A model generated the notes under the pieces. It saw only the letters and a list, made by a program, of their open reading frames with translations. It was not told the DNA's origin and did not search any database. Positions 33,271 through 45,591 of a stretch of DNA of 64,000 bases are shown here, piece after piece. Numbering within the stretch: the stretch's first letter is position 1; each line of letters begins with the position of its first letter. Source of the DNA: Nemophila menziesii (Eukaryota; Streptophyta; Magnoliopsida; Boraginales; Hydrophyllaceae); NCBI GenBank assembly GCA_029959085.1, contig JARWIR010000014.1, positions 10,772,001 to 10,836,000 on the forward strand, written 5' to 3'. The position numbers and the translations under genes are program-made.

Positions 33271-34769
33271 TGGTGGGGCCTAGGGTGTGATAAAATAAGA
33301 TACAATTAACGTGCAAATAACACCCTAGACTACACGGTTCTGCAAGTATAGAGATCGTATGCAAGTTTTAGTTAAAGGATTAAGATTCGTTCCGCAGAGA
33401 CTACAGAGGTTAGGAGAATCTTATGCAAATACCTAGTGCAAATCAATTAAAGATAGAACAACTAAACGCAAATAAAAGTAAAGACAAATAAAGATGGATT
33501 CGAGACAATGATTAACTAAGTTAAACTAAGAATTGAAAGACAGAAAATAAATATGAAAGAGAAGTGATATGAGAATATAGCTTAAGTTATTAGCATGTAA
33601 TCCCCACTAGTTTTGCCGTTCTAAACATGTAAGGGTGAATTATGTAGTATTTCCCTAATCGGTCCCAATTCGCTATCGGTAGTTTCAAATAGGATTTACC
33701 TGTGTCAATAAGGCTTCCTAAGCAAACTTTTCCTGTAATTGGTAAATAGTCACAAGAACTAAACCATAGTGATTATCTAGCTAGGTTGGGTTGTCAAATC
33801 AGACCTAAGACTAGACGTTATGTGCTAAACATGCAATTAAACACCGTTGTCAATGGTGACCTAATTACTAGATGGTAATTCTATATGACCGCGGTTCCAC
33901 AAGAACACAGAATATAATTCCAAACACATAAACAGAGAATAAAAACTATAATTCTATTCAAAACATTAAATTCCCAAATTAGATAGATGTCAACTCAAAA
34001 CTAGGGTTCATACATTAATGCTAAAACTCAAGCTAAAGAAATTTAGTTCATGAAAGAAAAGAAAGAAATTACAAAATTAAAGGTAGAAGAAGAGATAATG
34101 ATGAACAGCTCTTTCCAGACTTCTCTCTTGTGTTGTAAGCTTCCTCTTGGCTTCAGGTTTCACCAAGGATCATTTAAGAGTGTTAAGAGGCTGTATTTAT
34201 AGTATATAGGTTGACCTAATTCGTTTCTTTAGAGATAAGTTAAGTAATGGACTCCTAGCCCAACTCAAATTCGTAAGGAAATAAAGATAAACACTGCTGG
34301 ACCGTTTTGAGCATATCTTCTTCGTTATTGGTCGGATTGAGCTCCATAAGATACCAAAAGAATCGTAACAGAATTATCTCTAGCCCTGCGAAAGGAAATT
34401 ACCAAAATCGGCCTATTTCTTGGGTAAAATAGCACTTCTTTAGGCGTGTACTGCAGAATCCTAGATTAGGCAGCTTTTCATTTTCCATGTTTTTAGCCTT
34501 TGTTTCCTTTATCTCCAATTTCCATGCAAATCTCTTTCCATAAGTTGTAGTCTTTGACTTGGACTCTAATTAATCTCCATAATTATCTTTAAAACTTCAC
34601 ACTAAATAAACAATTAAACCCAATATGCTCTAAAAATATTATGTTACTAAATCAAGACTCAAAATAAGAAAGTGCACTAAACTAAGCTAAAATCAACCTA
34701 TAAACTAATAAATAAGCCTAAAATGATGTCTCATGAGTAGATTTTATTATCACAAATGAGGAGACATCA
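33271..34769 (-). mobile_element. Element C 3' LTR
   Basis: 1499 bp. It nearly matches the 5' LTR at 47445-48911 apart from a 32-bp segment near 33600-33632 absent from the other copy. Start hairpin at 34724-34769; U5-end inverted repeat at 33280-33328. Confidence 0.93.
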
Positions 34770-34785
34770 AGACCCCCAACTCAAA
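34770..34785 (-). other. Polypurine tract of element C
   Basis: Minus-strand CTTTGAGTTGGGGGTCT adjoins the LTR, as in E1. Confidence 0.85.
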
Positions 34786-35009
34786 GTTGTATCGTCCCGA
34801 TACAATAAAAGTAAAGAACAGTAGGGTAGTCAAAATAAACAAGAAGAAGTCAGAGGAAAACAAGAACAGAATATAATGAATGATCCTAGAGCATAAAATC
34901 CAAAAAATCTCATGTAGTAATGCTTAAGAAATAATGCACAAAGATGCTTAATACACCTGTAATCAACAATCCATAAATTCAAGTTAAGATTAATTTCGCA
35001 ATGCCAGAA

Positions 35010-35026
35010 GGAGAGGATGATAACTT
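35010..35026 (+). repeat. LINE-1 target-site duplication, left
   Basis: GGAGAGGATGATAACTT, 17 bp, recurs at 40298-40314 and flanks the LINE exactly. Confidence 0.93.
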
Positions 35027-35202
35027 TTTTTTTTGATCAGGCAAATCAAACTTTTATTAAAATGAAGACCACAACTGTCAAAACATTACAGCTTTACCCC
35101 ACATTCTATGGGCTTCAACCTATTTAACTTAGCTAAACTATTATACGCATTTGAAACTTAATAGAGACATTACAAACTTATATAAAATTAAATGCATAAT
35201 GC

Positions 35203-38200
35203 CTATCTATTACATATCTTTTCAACTACATTTTTTACTTTGCAATTGTTAAAGTTCCTTTCCCTAAGCTTGACAGCTACATAGGCAAGAATCTTGTTAT
35301 AAATCATTTCCTCATTAGCTGCATATTCTCCATGTTCCCTCCTGTTTCTCTCAGTCCATATAAAGTATATAAGTTGTAATACAAGCACCACTGACCTTTA
35401 AAGCTTCTGGACTTGCACCATTCTTCAAATTAACTACTAGATCCTCCACATTACTAATATTAATATTGCAACTACATATTGCTAATAATCGATTAAGAAT
35501 AGCACCTGAGAACTCACAAGTAGCAAATAAGTGGTCATGACTTTCATTCTCATTATTACATAATAGGCAAACTGGATTAATACTTAATCCCCATCTCAAC
35601 ATCCTATCTTTAGTAGGAAGCCTATTCATTGCAACTTGCCAAGCAACAAATGAACATCTAGGAATACAAGTCTTTTCCCACACAATATCAAACCAATCCA
35701 CTTTAGATTCATGACTTGAAATCTTAATCAGAGTTTTCCTAAAGGAAAACTTATTTTTTATACTCTCAGTCCATGTAATCTTATCATTGGCATCACTGAG
35801 TATTATATTTTGTATTTTAGGGACTATTTGCGCAATTTTTGGAGGAATTCTCCACCTTCCTCTGCCATAACAGTCTTTAACTGTTTTATTACAGTTAATA
35901 TCATGTTCCTCAGTTTTTATATCCCAAATTTCCTGAATACTCTTTTTATCAAGCCATTTATCCCACATTATATAACTTTTTTCACCATTACCCACTTCAT
36001 GATATATTAGATCAAAGGCATCACCTCTAATCTTTAAGATCTGCTTCCACATCCAAGAGTGGTATTGTTTATGACTAATACTCCAAATACATTTACTTTT
36101 CAGAATGTTCACTTTAACCCATTTACACCATAGATTTTGATCAAGACAGTAAAATCTCCAAAAGTTGTAAAGTAAACAAACCTTGTTTAAATTCTCAATG
36201 TTAGGAATGTTTAGCCCCCCTTCTTCTTTAGGATAGCATATTCTAGCCCAAGATACTCTTGCACCATGAGCATTTTCACTATACCCCCAAAGAAACATTG
36301 ATAATTTTTGATTCAATTTGTAAATAACCTGTTTAGGCAATAAGAACACTCTACACCAGAACATAATGAGCACAACTCTTATTAGTTCTACTCTTCCTGC
36401 ATATGACAGCATTTTAGAACTCCATTGAGTGACACTTTGCCAGATCCTCTCAATTAATTTGTTACCATCAGTAACACTCATTTTTTTTGAGTTTAAAGGA
36501 ATGCCCAGATATCTAACAGGCATAAAGCCTATTTTAATATTAAGTATCTGAGAGATGTCATTTTTAATTCTATCTTTTACTCCCTCACTAAAGTATAATT
36601 CACTCTTAGTGAAATTTATGTTTAGCCCAGAACATCTAGAGAAGAGATTAAGAGCTTCTTTAACTACCTCAGCAGATTCTTTGTTACTCTTCATAAAAAT
36701 TAATATATCATCAGCAAAAACCAAGTGATTCAAATTAATCTCATTACACTTAGGATGAAATGTGAATTCTTTCTTCTGAGCCACATTATACATTAGCATG
36801 GAAAAAACTTCCATACAAATAGCAAATAAGTAGGGTGAGAGAGGGTCACCTTGCCTAAGCTCTCTTTTACCCTTAAAATATCCACAAGCTTCACCATTTA
36901 TGCATATAGAGTAATAAGGAGTACTTATACACATGTGAATCCACTTAATAAACTTATCAGGAAACTTAAGAGCATAAAGAATATTGATTAGAAATTTCCA
37001 ATTGACACTATCATAGGCCTTTTGCAGGTCTAAATTAATGGTACAAGAAGATTTCATAACTTTCTTTTCATAACCAGTAACTACTTCTTGTGCAACAAGT
37101 ATGTTATCAGTGATATTCCTCCCACTAACATAAGCACCTTGATTTAGAGATATTATATAACTTATCACTTTCTTAAGCCTATTCATAATAACTCTAGAAA
37201 TGATTTTGTATATGATATTAGTACATGATATAGGCCTAAATTTCTTAACACAAGATGGATTTTTCTCTTTAGGTATTAAAACAATATTTGTAGCATTGAT
37301 TTGAGTAAGAATTTTACCTGACTCAAAGGTTTGCCTAATAGCAGAGCATAAACTGTCTCCAATAATATCCCAAGATTGTTTAAAGAAACAAGCAGTATAT
37401 CCATCAGGTCCTGGGCTTTTCGCATCACCCATAGCAAATAAGGCACTTTTAATCTCCTTATCAGTTATGGGGGCAATCAAGCCATCCATTAAATGTTCAG
37501 GGACAGATTTATTCAATATAGCTGCAATAGTGCTTATAGAACACATTTCTTGGTTAATTTCCTCAGTACCAAGTAAATTCTTATAATATCCCACAAATTC
37601 ATTCTTAATCTCATCTTGTTCAGTAATAATCCTTCCATCATCACAAGTTAGAGTAGATACAAAGTTTTTAGCCACTCTACCTTTAATCATTCTATAGTAG
37701 TAGGCTGAGCTAATATCATAATCATTGATAAACAAGGCCCTAGATTTTTGCTTCAAGACTTCATGATGAGTAATTACAGTTTCTTCTAATTGAAGGATAA
37801 GAATTTTTTCTTCAGAAATATCAGCATCAGTACCATTTCCCATCATAATTCTTTTTTGTACAATCTCAAGTTGAGCTTTTAAATTGTCAATATCCTCAGA
37901 ATTCCTTCTAAAGTATTTATTATTAAACTTTTTCAGCTCACCTTTTAGTAGTTTCAGTTTCATACAAAATTGAAACATCTTATTTCCATTCACATCTATA
38001 TCCCACATTCTTTTTATAATGTCATTAAAGCCCTCATGTTTAGTCCATATATTAAAGAATTTAAAAGAGCAAGGCCCAGATTTCTCTTTATGATCTATCA
38101 ACACCTTAATTGCACAATGATCGGATGTAGAGGGAGGCACAAGAATAGCATTAGATTGATATGTATTCATCCACTTAGTGTTGATGAACACCCTATCAAT

Positions 38201-38794
38201 CTTACTTGCGCGCAAATTCCCACTATCATTTTTGTTAGTCCAGGTAAAGTATTGTCCTGCATACTGATGCTCAAAAAGATTAGCATCTTCAATATAATTA
38301 GAGAAAAGAATAGAGCTATTAGGGATAGAATCACAATTAAGTCTATCCTAAATTTTAAGTATCTCATTAAAATCTCCAGTATAGCATACACATTGATCAT
38401 CATAATCACTACTTAACCTCACCATATCCTTCCATAAGACTTTCCTCTCATCATCATCATTACTAGCATAAACATAACCAACACAGAAAGAAATATTTAA
38501 TTGAAGTATTTTAACTTTAATAAAAATCAGTTGAGCTGTTTCAAACAGCTTCACTACCTCAGCATAATTATTGTCCCACATTATCCAAATTCTCCCACTA
38601 TCACATTTATTATAATTGTGAATCATTTCCAAGTGAGGAAAATGATCACTTATTATTTTTAAGCTGTTTTGAATCCTTACCTTAGTTTCCAGGAGTCCAA
38701 TAAGCTTAATTTTATTCCTAATCATAAAATCTTTAACATCTAACTGTCTAAGAAGGCTATTAAACCCTCTTACATTCCATGAAACAAGACTCAT
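35203..38794 (-). pseudogene. LINE-1 ORF2: endonuclease, reverse transcriptase, zinc domain
   Basis: The ATG at 38794 starts an APE-type endonuclease (SLVSWNVRGFNS, GLLETKV, YTGDFNEIL). One in-frame TAG near 38348 follows. The frame then runs to 35351: SKIDRVFI and STSDHCAI (end of endonuclease), SPGPDGYTACFFKQSW, FRPISCTNIIYKIISR, GRNITDNILVAQE, LRQGDPLSPYLF, the catalytic box FADD at about 36707-36718, RYLGIPL, and a zinc domain (CSFVAWQVAMNRLPTKDRM, CLLCNNENESHDHLFATC). A one-base shift near 35390 moves the last 60 residues (IYFIWTERNRREHGEY) into another frame. It nicks target DNA and primes cDNA from it. No RNase H domain is present. Confidence 0.92.
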
Positions 38795-38799
38795 ATATT

Positions 38800-39995
38800 A
38801 GGTGGTCTAGTAATCTCACCTTCCCCACCATTATTAATGAATTTCAGTACATCTCTATCAATCTCAGTACCTACATTTTCATCAAGATTATCAAATTTAT
38901 TAGAGCAAGAGACTTCATTAGAGGACTGATTATAATCCTTTCTGTTGTGAGATTTGCTCCCCACAACTTTCCATTCCTTTTCATTAACTTTATCTTTCCC
39001 TTTATCCTTCTTTTCATTGTTACCAGCTTTAGGAATCCATATTTAGTAGTGTTATTACACATATTTTCTAAGTGCCCAATTTTATTGCACTTAGTACAAA
39101 TTTTCGGTTTCCAATCATATTCCACTTTAACAATTTGTAACTCATCTAACCCAATATCAACATAAAGTTCATCAGGCAACTCTTCCTTAGTTTCAATTTC
39201 CACACAAACTCTAGCATAACCCAATCTAGTCATGGACTGAGTCATACTATCCATCTGTAATGGTACACCAATACCACTAGCAATATAGCCTAAACCTTTC
39301 TTAGTCCACATGACCATAGGTATGTTAATCAGTTTAGCCCATATTGGAATTTTAGCAACATCTAATTTCTCAAACTGCATTCCAATTTTCCATGGCCTTA
39401 ATAATAGAGGAGATCCGTTAATATGCCACATCTGTTCTAAAACTTTAGCACACATCTGTTCATTCTCAAATTTAAAGATAAAAGTGCCATTACTACTAGA
39501 TTTGACATCAATCTTACCAAACTTTGACCACTGAAACTTAACAAAGTTAACAATATAGTAGAATAAAGGAGGTGAGTCAAGGAACTGCCCTATTAGACAG
39601 TTTTCCCACTGTGCATAGCCCTCATCTAAGACATCTTTATCAGGAATAATAATACATTTACCTTCTTTACGCATCGGCACATGATACTCCAGATTCAGAG
39701 CTGGGTTATCATTTTTACCAAACAATTTTGACCATTCTTTAGTTTTCGGCGCTACCTCAGTTTGATTTTCATCAATCTGGGCAACCACTACCGAATCCAT
39801 ACTTTGAGCAACTGACTTTCGTGAGTCTTCCTCCTCACTATTTGAATCCTTGATGTAAGGACTCATCGGAGGAGTGACAACACTGCTATCACTTTGGGGC
39901 GAAAACATCATCTTAGTGATATCAGTGTATTTTATTTTTGTTTTCGATTTAGAGCTTGTACCACTAAGACGATTCGAGTTAATCATTTTCGTCAT
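38800..39995 (-). pseudogene. LINE-1 ORF1: DUF4283-like and CCHC zinc-knuckle RNA-binding protein
   Basis: ATG at 39995 (MTKMINSNRLSG). Contains a DUF4283-type domain (WENCLIGQFLDSPPLFYYI, GTFIFKFENEQMCAKVLEQM, PIWAKLINIPMVMWTKKGLG) and a zinc knuckle CTKCNKIGHLENMC. The frame shifts just after it near 39045; the displayed frame stops at 38871, while the homologous, charged tail (KDKGKDKVNEKEWKVVGSKS) runs on in another frame to about 38800, close to the ORF2 start. It would bind LINE RNA in a ribonucleoprotein. Confidence 0.88.
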
Positions 39996-40297
39996 TCTAC
40001 CGATCTGAGATGCAACTTAGAAGGAGAAAATCAAAAGGAAAATGGGTAAGAAATGAGATGAGAGGTTTAGAAATGGATGGGTTAGGGTTAATCTAAGAGT
40101 GGAGAGAGAAGAGCCGATGAATATTAGATCCCAGATTAGGAAATAACAATCGATCGGATGACCTAAAAAGCTAAAAGGTGAAAAAAGGGGGTTTTTTGGT
40201 TTGTTTTGGTTTTTTAGAGATGGAATAAATTTAGTGGCTATGAATGAGTTGAGAGAGAATTTTTTAAGTTGACTCTCATTTGATTTTTTTCTTTTTT

Positions 40298-40314
40298 GGA
40301 GAGGATGATAACTT
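40298..40314 (+). repeat. LINE-1 target-site duplication, right
   Basis: Identical to 35010-35026. Confidence 0.93.
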
Positions 40315-41468
40315 AGTTCAGGTTAATGGATATAGGTTATTCATAGGTCCCAAATACAGCATCCAAGGGTCCACTTACCTACTACCTAATAGCTCAATTG
40401 TTTCTCCATCTAGTAGTTAGAAATCCTAAGGTCTTGGTTATAACTTGGCTTAAGGACGGGTGTGGTATATTTGGATAATGAAAAGTGAGCTTTTGGCTCT
40501 CTCCTCACTAGCCATCAACGAATCGCCCTAGAGCTTGAGTTTTCACTCAACCCAATTTATTGATGCTTTTTAATGTGCATCCCCAATAATCCCAATTAAA
40601 ACATTTGATGATATAAAATCCACTTTGCCGGTCCGAATATATATTTTCTTTTCACATCAATTTTTTTCTTTTGTATAGCTATGATTCTCTTTTTGATGTT
40701 GAGATATCACACTATATTTCTTTTATATATATTCTTTTTATGCCCTTGTTGGCAAAATTAGCTCGTAGCTTCTTTTTCATTCACTATTACCCCGGCAAAG
40801 AATTACAATAAATACAATTTCATCATCATTAAAATCACAAAGATAATTCCTAATTCCAAAAGTTCCCTAATGATGAAACCCACCACCCCAAACTCAAGCT
40901 CTAAAACGAGTTTGTCTCAGGTTTTGCGATTCGAGTGCGGGTCATATAGATAAGTCCTAAAAACTAGGGTATGGATTATAATGTGTTTTAATAAAGGATT
41001 TAGAAAGGCTCATAGGGGCTAAGACGGATAAATAACAATAATATCAAACAAAAGGGTGATAAAGTCTAAAGGCTTCAAGTGTTTTATCATGAAAGAACTG
41101 CCTTAGTCATTTTTCTAACTACCGGATTTTGTTACGTTTTCATTATTAGTTCATAGACAAGTGGGTTTTCAACTAATTTTAAACCTCACGTTCTACACAC
41201 CAAATAACTATTCCTAAGTTTCAACGTGAATTCTTAGCATTGCTCATTAACTTTTCTATCCTTTATTTCCTGTTTTCATACATGCATCCTAAACAATTTT
41301 GTTGCATCTTTCAAAAACATACTACTTACTATCATTAACCTAATAAAATCATGCTCAAATAGGTACATTCAAGATATTCTATGCCTTAATTCAACCTAAA
41401 AATTTTAAATTTTATGCAAAAACGAAAAGAAGATGAGGACAACGAATCCCCACCCCCAACTCAAAAGT
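40315..41468 (-). other. Element C 3' untranslated region (part right of LINE-1)
   Basis: No credible gene. It contains purine motifs at 40885-40899 and 41452-41466 and matches the 3' region of E1 on the other strand. Confidence 0.7.
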
Positions 41469-41488
41469 GAGCCGTGTCCCCACGACTC
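41469..41488 (-). other. GGGA-loop hairpin downstream of ORF3 (element C)
   Basis: Minus-strand GAGTCGTG, GGGA, CACGGCTC, the same as E1 with one wobble pair, about 80 nt after the ORF3 stop. Confidence 0.8.
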
Positions 41489-41567
41489 GAAAAAAAACTC
41501 AAGAATGGAATAAAATTTAAAATAAAACTTACTAAACTACCTAATGCATACAAGATATTAAGAAAAA

Positions 41568-42035
41568 TTAGAATGACCTACCTGGCTGGCCATAGAGATC
41601 CATCATATCATCCTCCTCATCCGAAGCTGAGGGATCGGTATAACTATCAATATCCCTTACCGAGGTCAAATCTTCTATCTGTGACTCCAACTGTATGACT
41701 TCTGTCCAAAGATCTCTGTTATCTTCGCGTAATCTTTCAACTTCGTTCTGTAACTTGAGAGCCCAAGGAGGAAGATCATAAACAATTTCAGAGGAAGAGG
41801 TAGAAGAACCTTGGTCTTGGATTTTTATTTTTTTCAATGGCCTCCTTGATGGTATGGACATTCTAGCAGTTAATCTCTTCTTTGGTAGTGATTGTGCTGG
41901 TGCCTTTTCTTTTGAATCTTCAGTAACCTCATCAAGATTGATGGGTTTTTCAATGGTGGCCCTAGGCAATTTCTTATTCTTCCCAAGGATTGAGCACTTT
42001 CTCTTGTATTCCATACCTTCAGATCTGTTAGTCAT
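41568..42035 (-). CDS. Element C ORF3, short coiled-coil version
   Basis: The ATG at 42035 gives MTNRSEGMEYKRK, matching the MT[NK]R start of the other copies; an upstream in-frame start at 42050 exists. The purine motif at 42044-42058 adjoins. The protein is Lys/Arg-rich at the N-terminus (KKRLTARMSIPSRRPLKKIK, nuclear-signal-like), then a coiled coil (WALKLQNEVERLREDNRDL, EVIQLESQIEDL) and an acidic end. It lacks the globular domain seen in B, D and E1, so it is either a shortened form or a different ORF3 lineage. Uninterrupted. Confidence 0.65.
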   Translation of the reverse strand: MTNRSEGMEYKRKCSILGKNKKLPRATIEKPINLDEVTEDSKEKAPAQSLPKKRLTARMSIPSRRPLKKIKIQDQGSSTSSSEIVYDLPPWALKLQNEVERLREDNRDLWTEVIQLESQIEDLTSVRDIDSYTDPSASDEEDDMMDLYGQPGRSF

Positions 42036-42304
42036 GCTTGATTTACCCACAACTCAAGTTATACCAAGGATGGATTAAAAGTTTAAGGAAAATTTGGTGT
42101 AGCTTGATGTTGTTGCTTGGAATAAATGAAAGAGAGAGGTTTGTTGATGGATCTTGGAAGAAATCTTTAAAGCTTGATGAATTTGATGGTGTTAAATGGT
42201 GTAGTGTGATGAATTTGATGAAGAATTTGTGTTTATGGAAGATGTAGGAGAGGATTTGATGAGTTGTTGTGTTAATTGTGAAGGTTTGCACAAGCTTTAA
42301 GATG

Positions 42305-42312
42305 TATATATA
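42305..42312 (-). promoter_or_regulatory. Candidate internal TATA box ahead of ORF3 (element C)
   Basis: Minus-strand CCTATATATAC lies between the CpG cluster (42400-42630) and the ORF3 ATG, with about 270 nt of leader, as in E1. Confidence 0.5.
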
Positions 42313-42399
42313 GGGTTTGGGTCTGAAAAATTTGTGTGGGAGATGCTAGGGTTTATCTTGTAAGGTAAGAAGTTGATTAGGAAACAAATTCCTTCACAA

Positions 42400-42640
42400 A
42401 CCGCCTCTCTGCGGTGCATCGGACCAAACCCGCGGTGTACCGGACTCATCAGCTCTTCAAATTTTTGCCCACTAGATAATACCCGAGCTAGCACCCCGTG
42501 GCACGTGTTTACTGCCTGCGGACCAGGGTGCGGTGCATGGGGTAGTCTGCGGGTACTCCGTCAAAAAACCGGTTTTCTGGGCACGGTGCATCCCTGCGGA
42601 CCATGGGGTAGTCCGCGCCAGGCCTTGAATTTCTCAAGCT
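42400..42640 (-). promoter_or_regulatory. CpG-rich inverted-repeat cluster upstream of ORF3 (element C)
   Basis: Units such as CTGCGGTGCATCGG, CCGCGGTGTACCGG, GCGGACCAGGG, GCGGACCATGGGGTAGTCCGC in both orientations. The last is an imperfect palindrome. GCGGTG(C/T)A units are shared with the Sirevirus LTR cluster. Confidence 0.55.
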
Positions 42641-42780
42641 TTTTTCCTTTTGACCCCAAACTCGTTTCCTGCACAATAGCACACTACCTTTCTCTCCTAT
42701 TAGCTTGTAAACACAATTAAAAATATACACTAACTTAAAATTATACACTACAAAGCAATAAAACTAATCTAAAAAGCAAT

Positions 42781-45588
42781 TTAAAACGAGGGGTGTCTCC
42801 CAAGAGCACTTTTGTTTAACGTCTTTGAGTTAGACGTGTACCTCAGGTTAAGCGCATTCAACGAATCCTCTCGCCCAAAGTCCTCACTGTCATGGTATCT
42901 CTTCAAACGCTGGCCATTCACCATGAATGTCCGTTGCTCGGTTGGATTTTCAATTTCAATCGCTCTATGAGGCGTGACTTTAGTAATAATGTAAGGTCCT
43001 CCCCAACGGGATTTAAGCTTTCCTGGGTAGTTCGAAAATCGAGAGTTGTATAATAAAACTTTTTGTCCTATCTCGAAATGCTTTGGACGGAGCCGTTTAT
43101 CATGCCATCGCTTTGTTTTCTCTTCATTGAGGCGTGAATTTTCATAGGCAAGATAACGAAACTCCTCCAATTCATTCAATTGCATCATCCTTTGTTTCCC
43201 GGCCAAGTCTAGGTCCAGATTCAGAGTTTTAATAGCCCAGTAGGCTCGAGCTTCAAGCTCAATCGGTAGATGACACGCTTTGCCGTAGACCATGCGATAC
43301 GGAGATGCCCCAACTGGTGTTTTAAATGTTGTTCTGTAAGCCCAGAGAGCATCATCTAGCTTTAAAGACCAATCTTTCCTCGATTTACTCACGGTCTTCT
43401 CAAGAATAGATTTGATTTCCCGGTTGGAAACTTCCGCTTGACCGTTAGTTTGTGGGTGATAACCGGTTGAAGTACGGTGTTTCACTCCAAACTTTCGAAG
43501 AAAATTTCTCAGGGGAGCATTAAGAAAATGGGTACCTTTATCACTGATAAGAACACGTGGTGTACCATGTCTTGAAAAGATGTTTGATTTTAAGAACTTA
43601 ATCACAGTTTGAGCATCGTTCTTTGGTGTTGCCACTGCTTCTAGCCACTTTGATACATAGTCTACCGCAAGCAAAATATAAAGATTTCCATGGGAAGTGA
43701 TGAAAGGTCCCATGAAATCTATTCCCCATACATCAAAGATTTCAACTTCAAGAATATTATTAAGCGGCATCGCATCTCTTTTTGATATATTACCAGTGAA
43801 CTGGCATCTGTGACATGACTGGACATAACGATGACAATCTTTGTGTATGGTAGGCCAATAGAACCCGGATTGAAGAATTTTAGCTGCGGTTCTATCGCCT
43901 TTAAAGTGACCTCCATAAGGTGAACTATGACAACCTTCAATGATTTTCTCCATTTCACCTTCATGCACACATCTTCTAACCACTTGGTCACTACAAATCT
44001 TCCAGAGGTACGGTTCATCCCAATAATACTCCTTGGCCTGGTGGCTTAATCTGTGTTTTTGTTGTGGGTGGATATCTTTGGGAAAGACACCACTCACAAT
44101 GAGGTTGACCAGATCTGCATACCATGGCACAAAAGCATGTTTAATAGCAAAAAGTTGTTCATCAGGGAATACCTCTTTAACCAACAGTGGTTCTTTGTTC
44201 GCATCAGATCCTTCGAGCCTTGATAAATGATCAGCAACTTGATTCTCGCATCCCTTTCGGTCTCGAATGTCTATGTCGAATTCTTGAAGTAACAGTACCC
44301 ATCTAATAAGACGCGGCTTAGCGTCCTTTTTCTCCATGAGGTACCGAATAGCTGAATGGTCCGTGTATACAACAGTTTTCTTCCCAACCAGATAGGATCG
44401 AAATTTATCAAAAGCATAAACCACGGCCAACATCTCTTTCTCCGTCACTGTATAATTCATCTGGGCAGCGTTGAAAGTCTTACTTGCATAATAAATCGTG
44501 TGGAAAATCTTGTCTTTCCTCTGTCCCAACACAACACCCATAGCGTGATCACTAGCATCGCACATAAGTTCAAACGGAGCTTTCCATTCAGGAGGTATAA
44601 CAATAGGTGTAGAGATTAGTTTTTCTTTAATCGTCAAGAACGCATGAAGACATTCTTCAGTAAAATTAAAAGGAGTATCCTTTTCAAGTAATGAGCAAAG
44701 CGGTTTAGCGATCTTGGAGAAATCTTTAATAAATCTTCGATAAAATTCTGCGTGACCCAGGAAACTTCTCACTCCTTTAACAGAAACTGGAGGTGGTAGT
44801 GTTTTGATAACTTCAATTTTAGCACGATCAACCTCCATCCCTGCCTTCGAAACTTTATGTCCCAACACAATTCCCTCTTGAACCATGAAGTGGCATTTTT
44901 CCCAATTAAGCACAAGATCTTTTTCTCTACATCTCACAAGGACCTTCTCAAGAAAATTTAAACAATCATCAAAACTATCTCCGAACACCGAAAAATCATC
45001 CATAAAAACCTCCAAATATTTATCAATCATGTCCCAAAATATCGCCATCATGCACCTCTGGAACGTGGCAGGTGCATTGCATAAACCAAACGGCATTCTT
45101 CTATAAGAAAAAGTACCAAACGGACATGTAAAAGTTGTTTTGTGTTGATCGAGGGGATCTACACAAATCTGATTATAACCCGAATATCCGTCAAGGAAAC
45201 AATAATATTCTCTCTCTGCAAGTTTGTCTAGCATCTGATCAATGAATGGTAGCGGGAAGTGATCTTTCTTTGTTGCTTTCTTCAGTCTTCGGTAATCCAT
45301 GCACACTCGCCACCCCACAACTAGTCTTGATGGTATGGCTTCGCCTTGATCATTAAGGATGGTAGTGATACCTCCTTTCTTTGGAACACATTGTACTGGA
45401 CTAACCCAATCACTGCTAGCAATCGGATAGATAATTCCTGCGTCTAACAACTTGATAACTTCCTTCCTCACTACTTCTTTCGTAGCTGGCATGAGTCTTC
45501 TCTGTCCTTCTATAGATCGCCCACCTTCGTTCTCAAGAATAATTTTGTGTTTGCAAACGGAAGGACTAATTCCCTTGATGTCGGCAAT
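42781..45588 (-). CDS. Element C pol: reverse transcriptase, RNase H, integrase
   Basis: Same frame as protease, separated by one TGA at 45589-45591; the first ATG is at 45492. Numbering from it: RT with [35 protein letters not shown] and catalytic FMDD at 163-166; RNase H with CDASD (311-315), TEKEM (350-354), YTDHS (376-380) and ADHLSR; integrase zinc site H522, H529, C560, C563; catalytic D592, D651 and E687 in [12 protein letters not shown]; a C-terminal GPY box (WGGPYIITK). All catalytic residues are present. It copies RNA and inserts cDNA, and it is the likely model for the missing enzymes of E1 and D. The last codons run over the post-pol hairpin block. Confidence 0.94.
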   Translation of the reverse strand: MADIKGISPSVCKHKIILENEGGRSIEGQRRLMPATKEVVRKEVIKLLDAGIIYPIASSDWVSPVQCVPKKGGITTILNDQGEAIPSRLVVGWRVCMDYRRLKKATKKDHFPLPFIDQMLDKLAEREYYCFLDGYSGYNQICVDPLDQHKTTFTCPFGTFSYRRMPFGLCNAPATFQRCMMAIFWDMIDKYLEVFMDDFSVFGDSFDDCLNFLEKVLVRCREKDLVLNWEKCHFMVQEGIVLGHKVSKAGMEVDRAKIEVIKTLPPPVSVKGVRSFLGHAEFYRRFIKDFSKIAKPLCSLLEKDTPFNFTEECLHAFLTIKEKLISTPIVIPPEWKAPFELMCDASDHAMGVVLGQRKDKIFHTIYYASKTFNAAQMNYTVTEKEMLAVVYAFDKFRSYLVGKKTVVYTDHSAIRYLMEKKDAKPRLIRWVLLLQEFDIDIRDRKGCENQVADHLSRLEGSDANKEPLLVKEVFPDEQLFAIKHAFVPWYADLVNLIVSGVFPKDIHPQQKHRLSHQAKEYYWDEPYLWKICSDQVVRRCVHEGEMEKIIEGCHSSPYGGHFKGDRTAAKILQSGFYWPTIHKDCHRYVQSCHRCQFTGNISKRDAMPLNNILEVEIFDVWGIDFMGPFITSHGNLYILLAVDYVSKWLEAVATPKNDAQTVIKFLKSNIFSRHGTPRVLISDKGTHFLNAPLRNFLRKFGVKHRTSTGYHPQTNGQAEVSNREIKSILEKTVSKSRKDWSLKLDDALWAYRTTFKTPVGASPYRMVYGKACHLPIELEARAYWAIKTLNLDLDLAGKQRMMQLNELEEFRYLAYENSRLNEEKTKRWHDKRLRPKHFEIGQKVLLYNSRFSNYPGKLKSRWGGPYIITKVTPHRAIEIENPTEQRTFMVNGQRLKRYHDSEDFGREDSLNALNLRYTSNSKTLNKSALGRHPSF

Positions 45589-45591
45589 AGT

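Larger units (their letters stand above)
35027..40297 (-). mobile_element. LINE-1: L1-type non-LTR retrotransposon
   Basis: About 5.3 kb on the minus strand, with a T-run at 35025-35034 (poly-A tail on the element strand) at its left end and a 17-bp TSD. It has an untranslated leader of about 300 bp, ORF1 and ORF2 (endonuclease, RT, zinc domain). It appears full length, as expected for a target-primed insertion that reached the 5' end. It lies in the 3' region of element C. Few lesions, so the insertion is fairly young. Confidence 0.93.
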
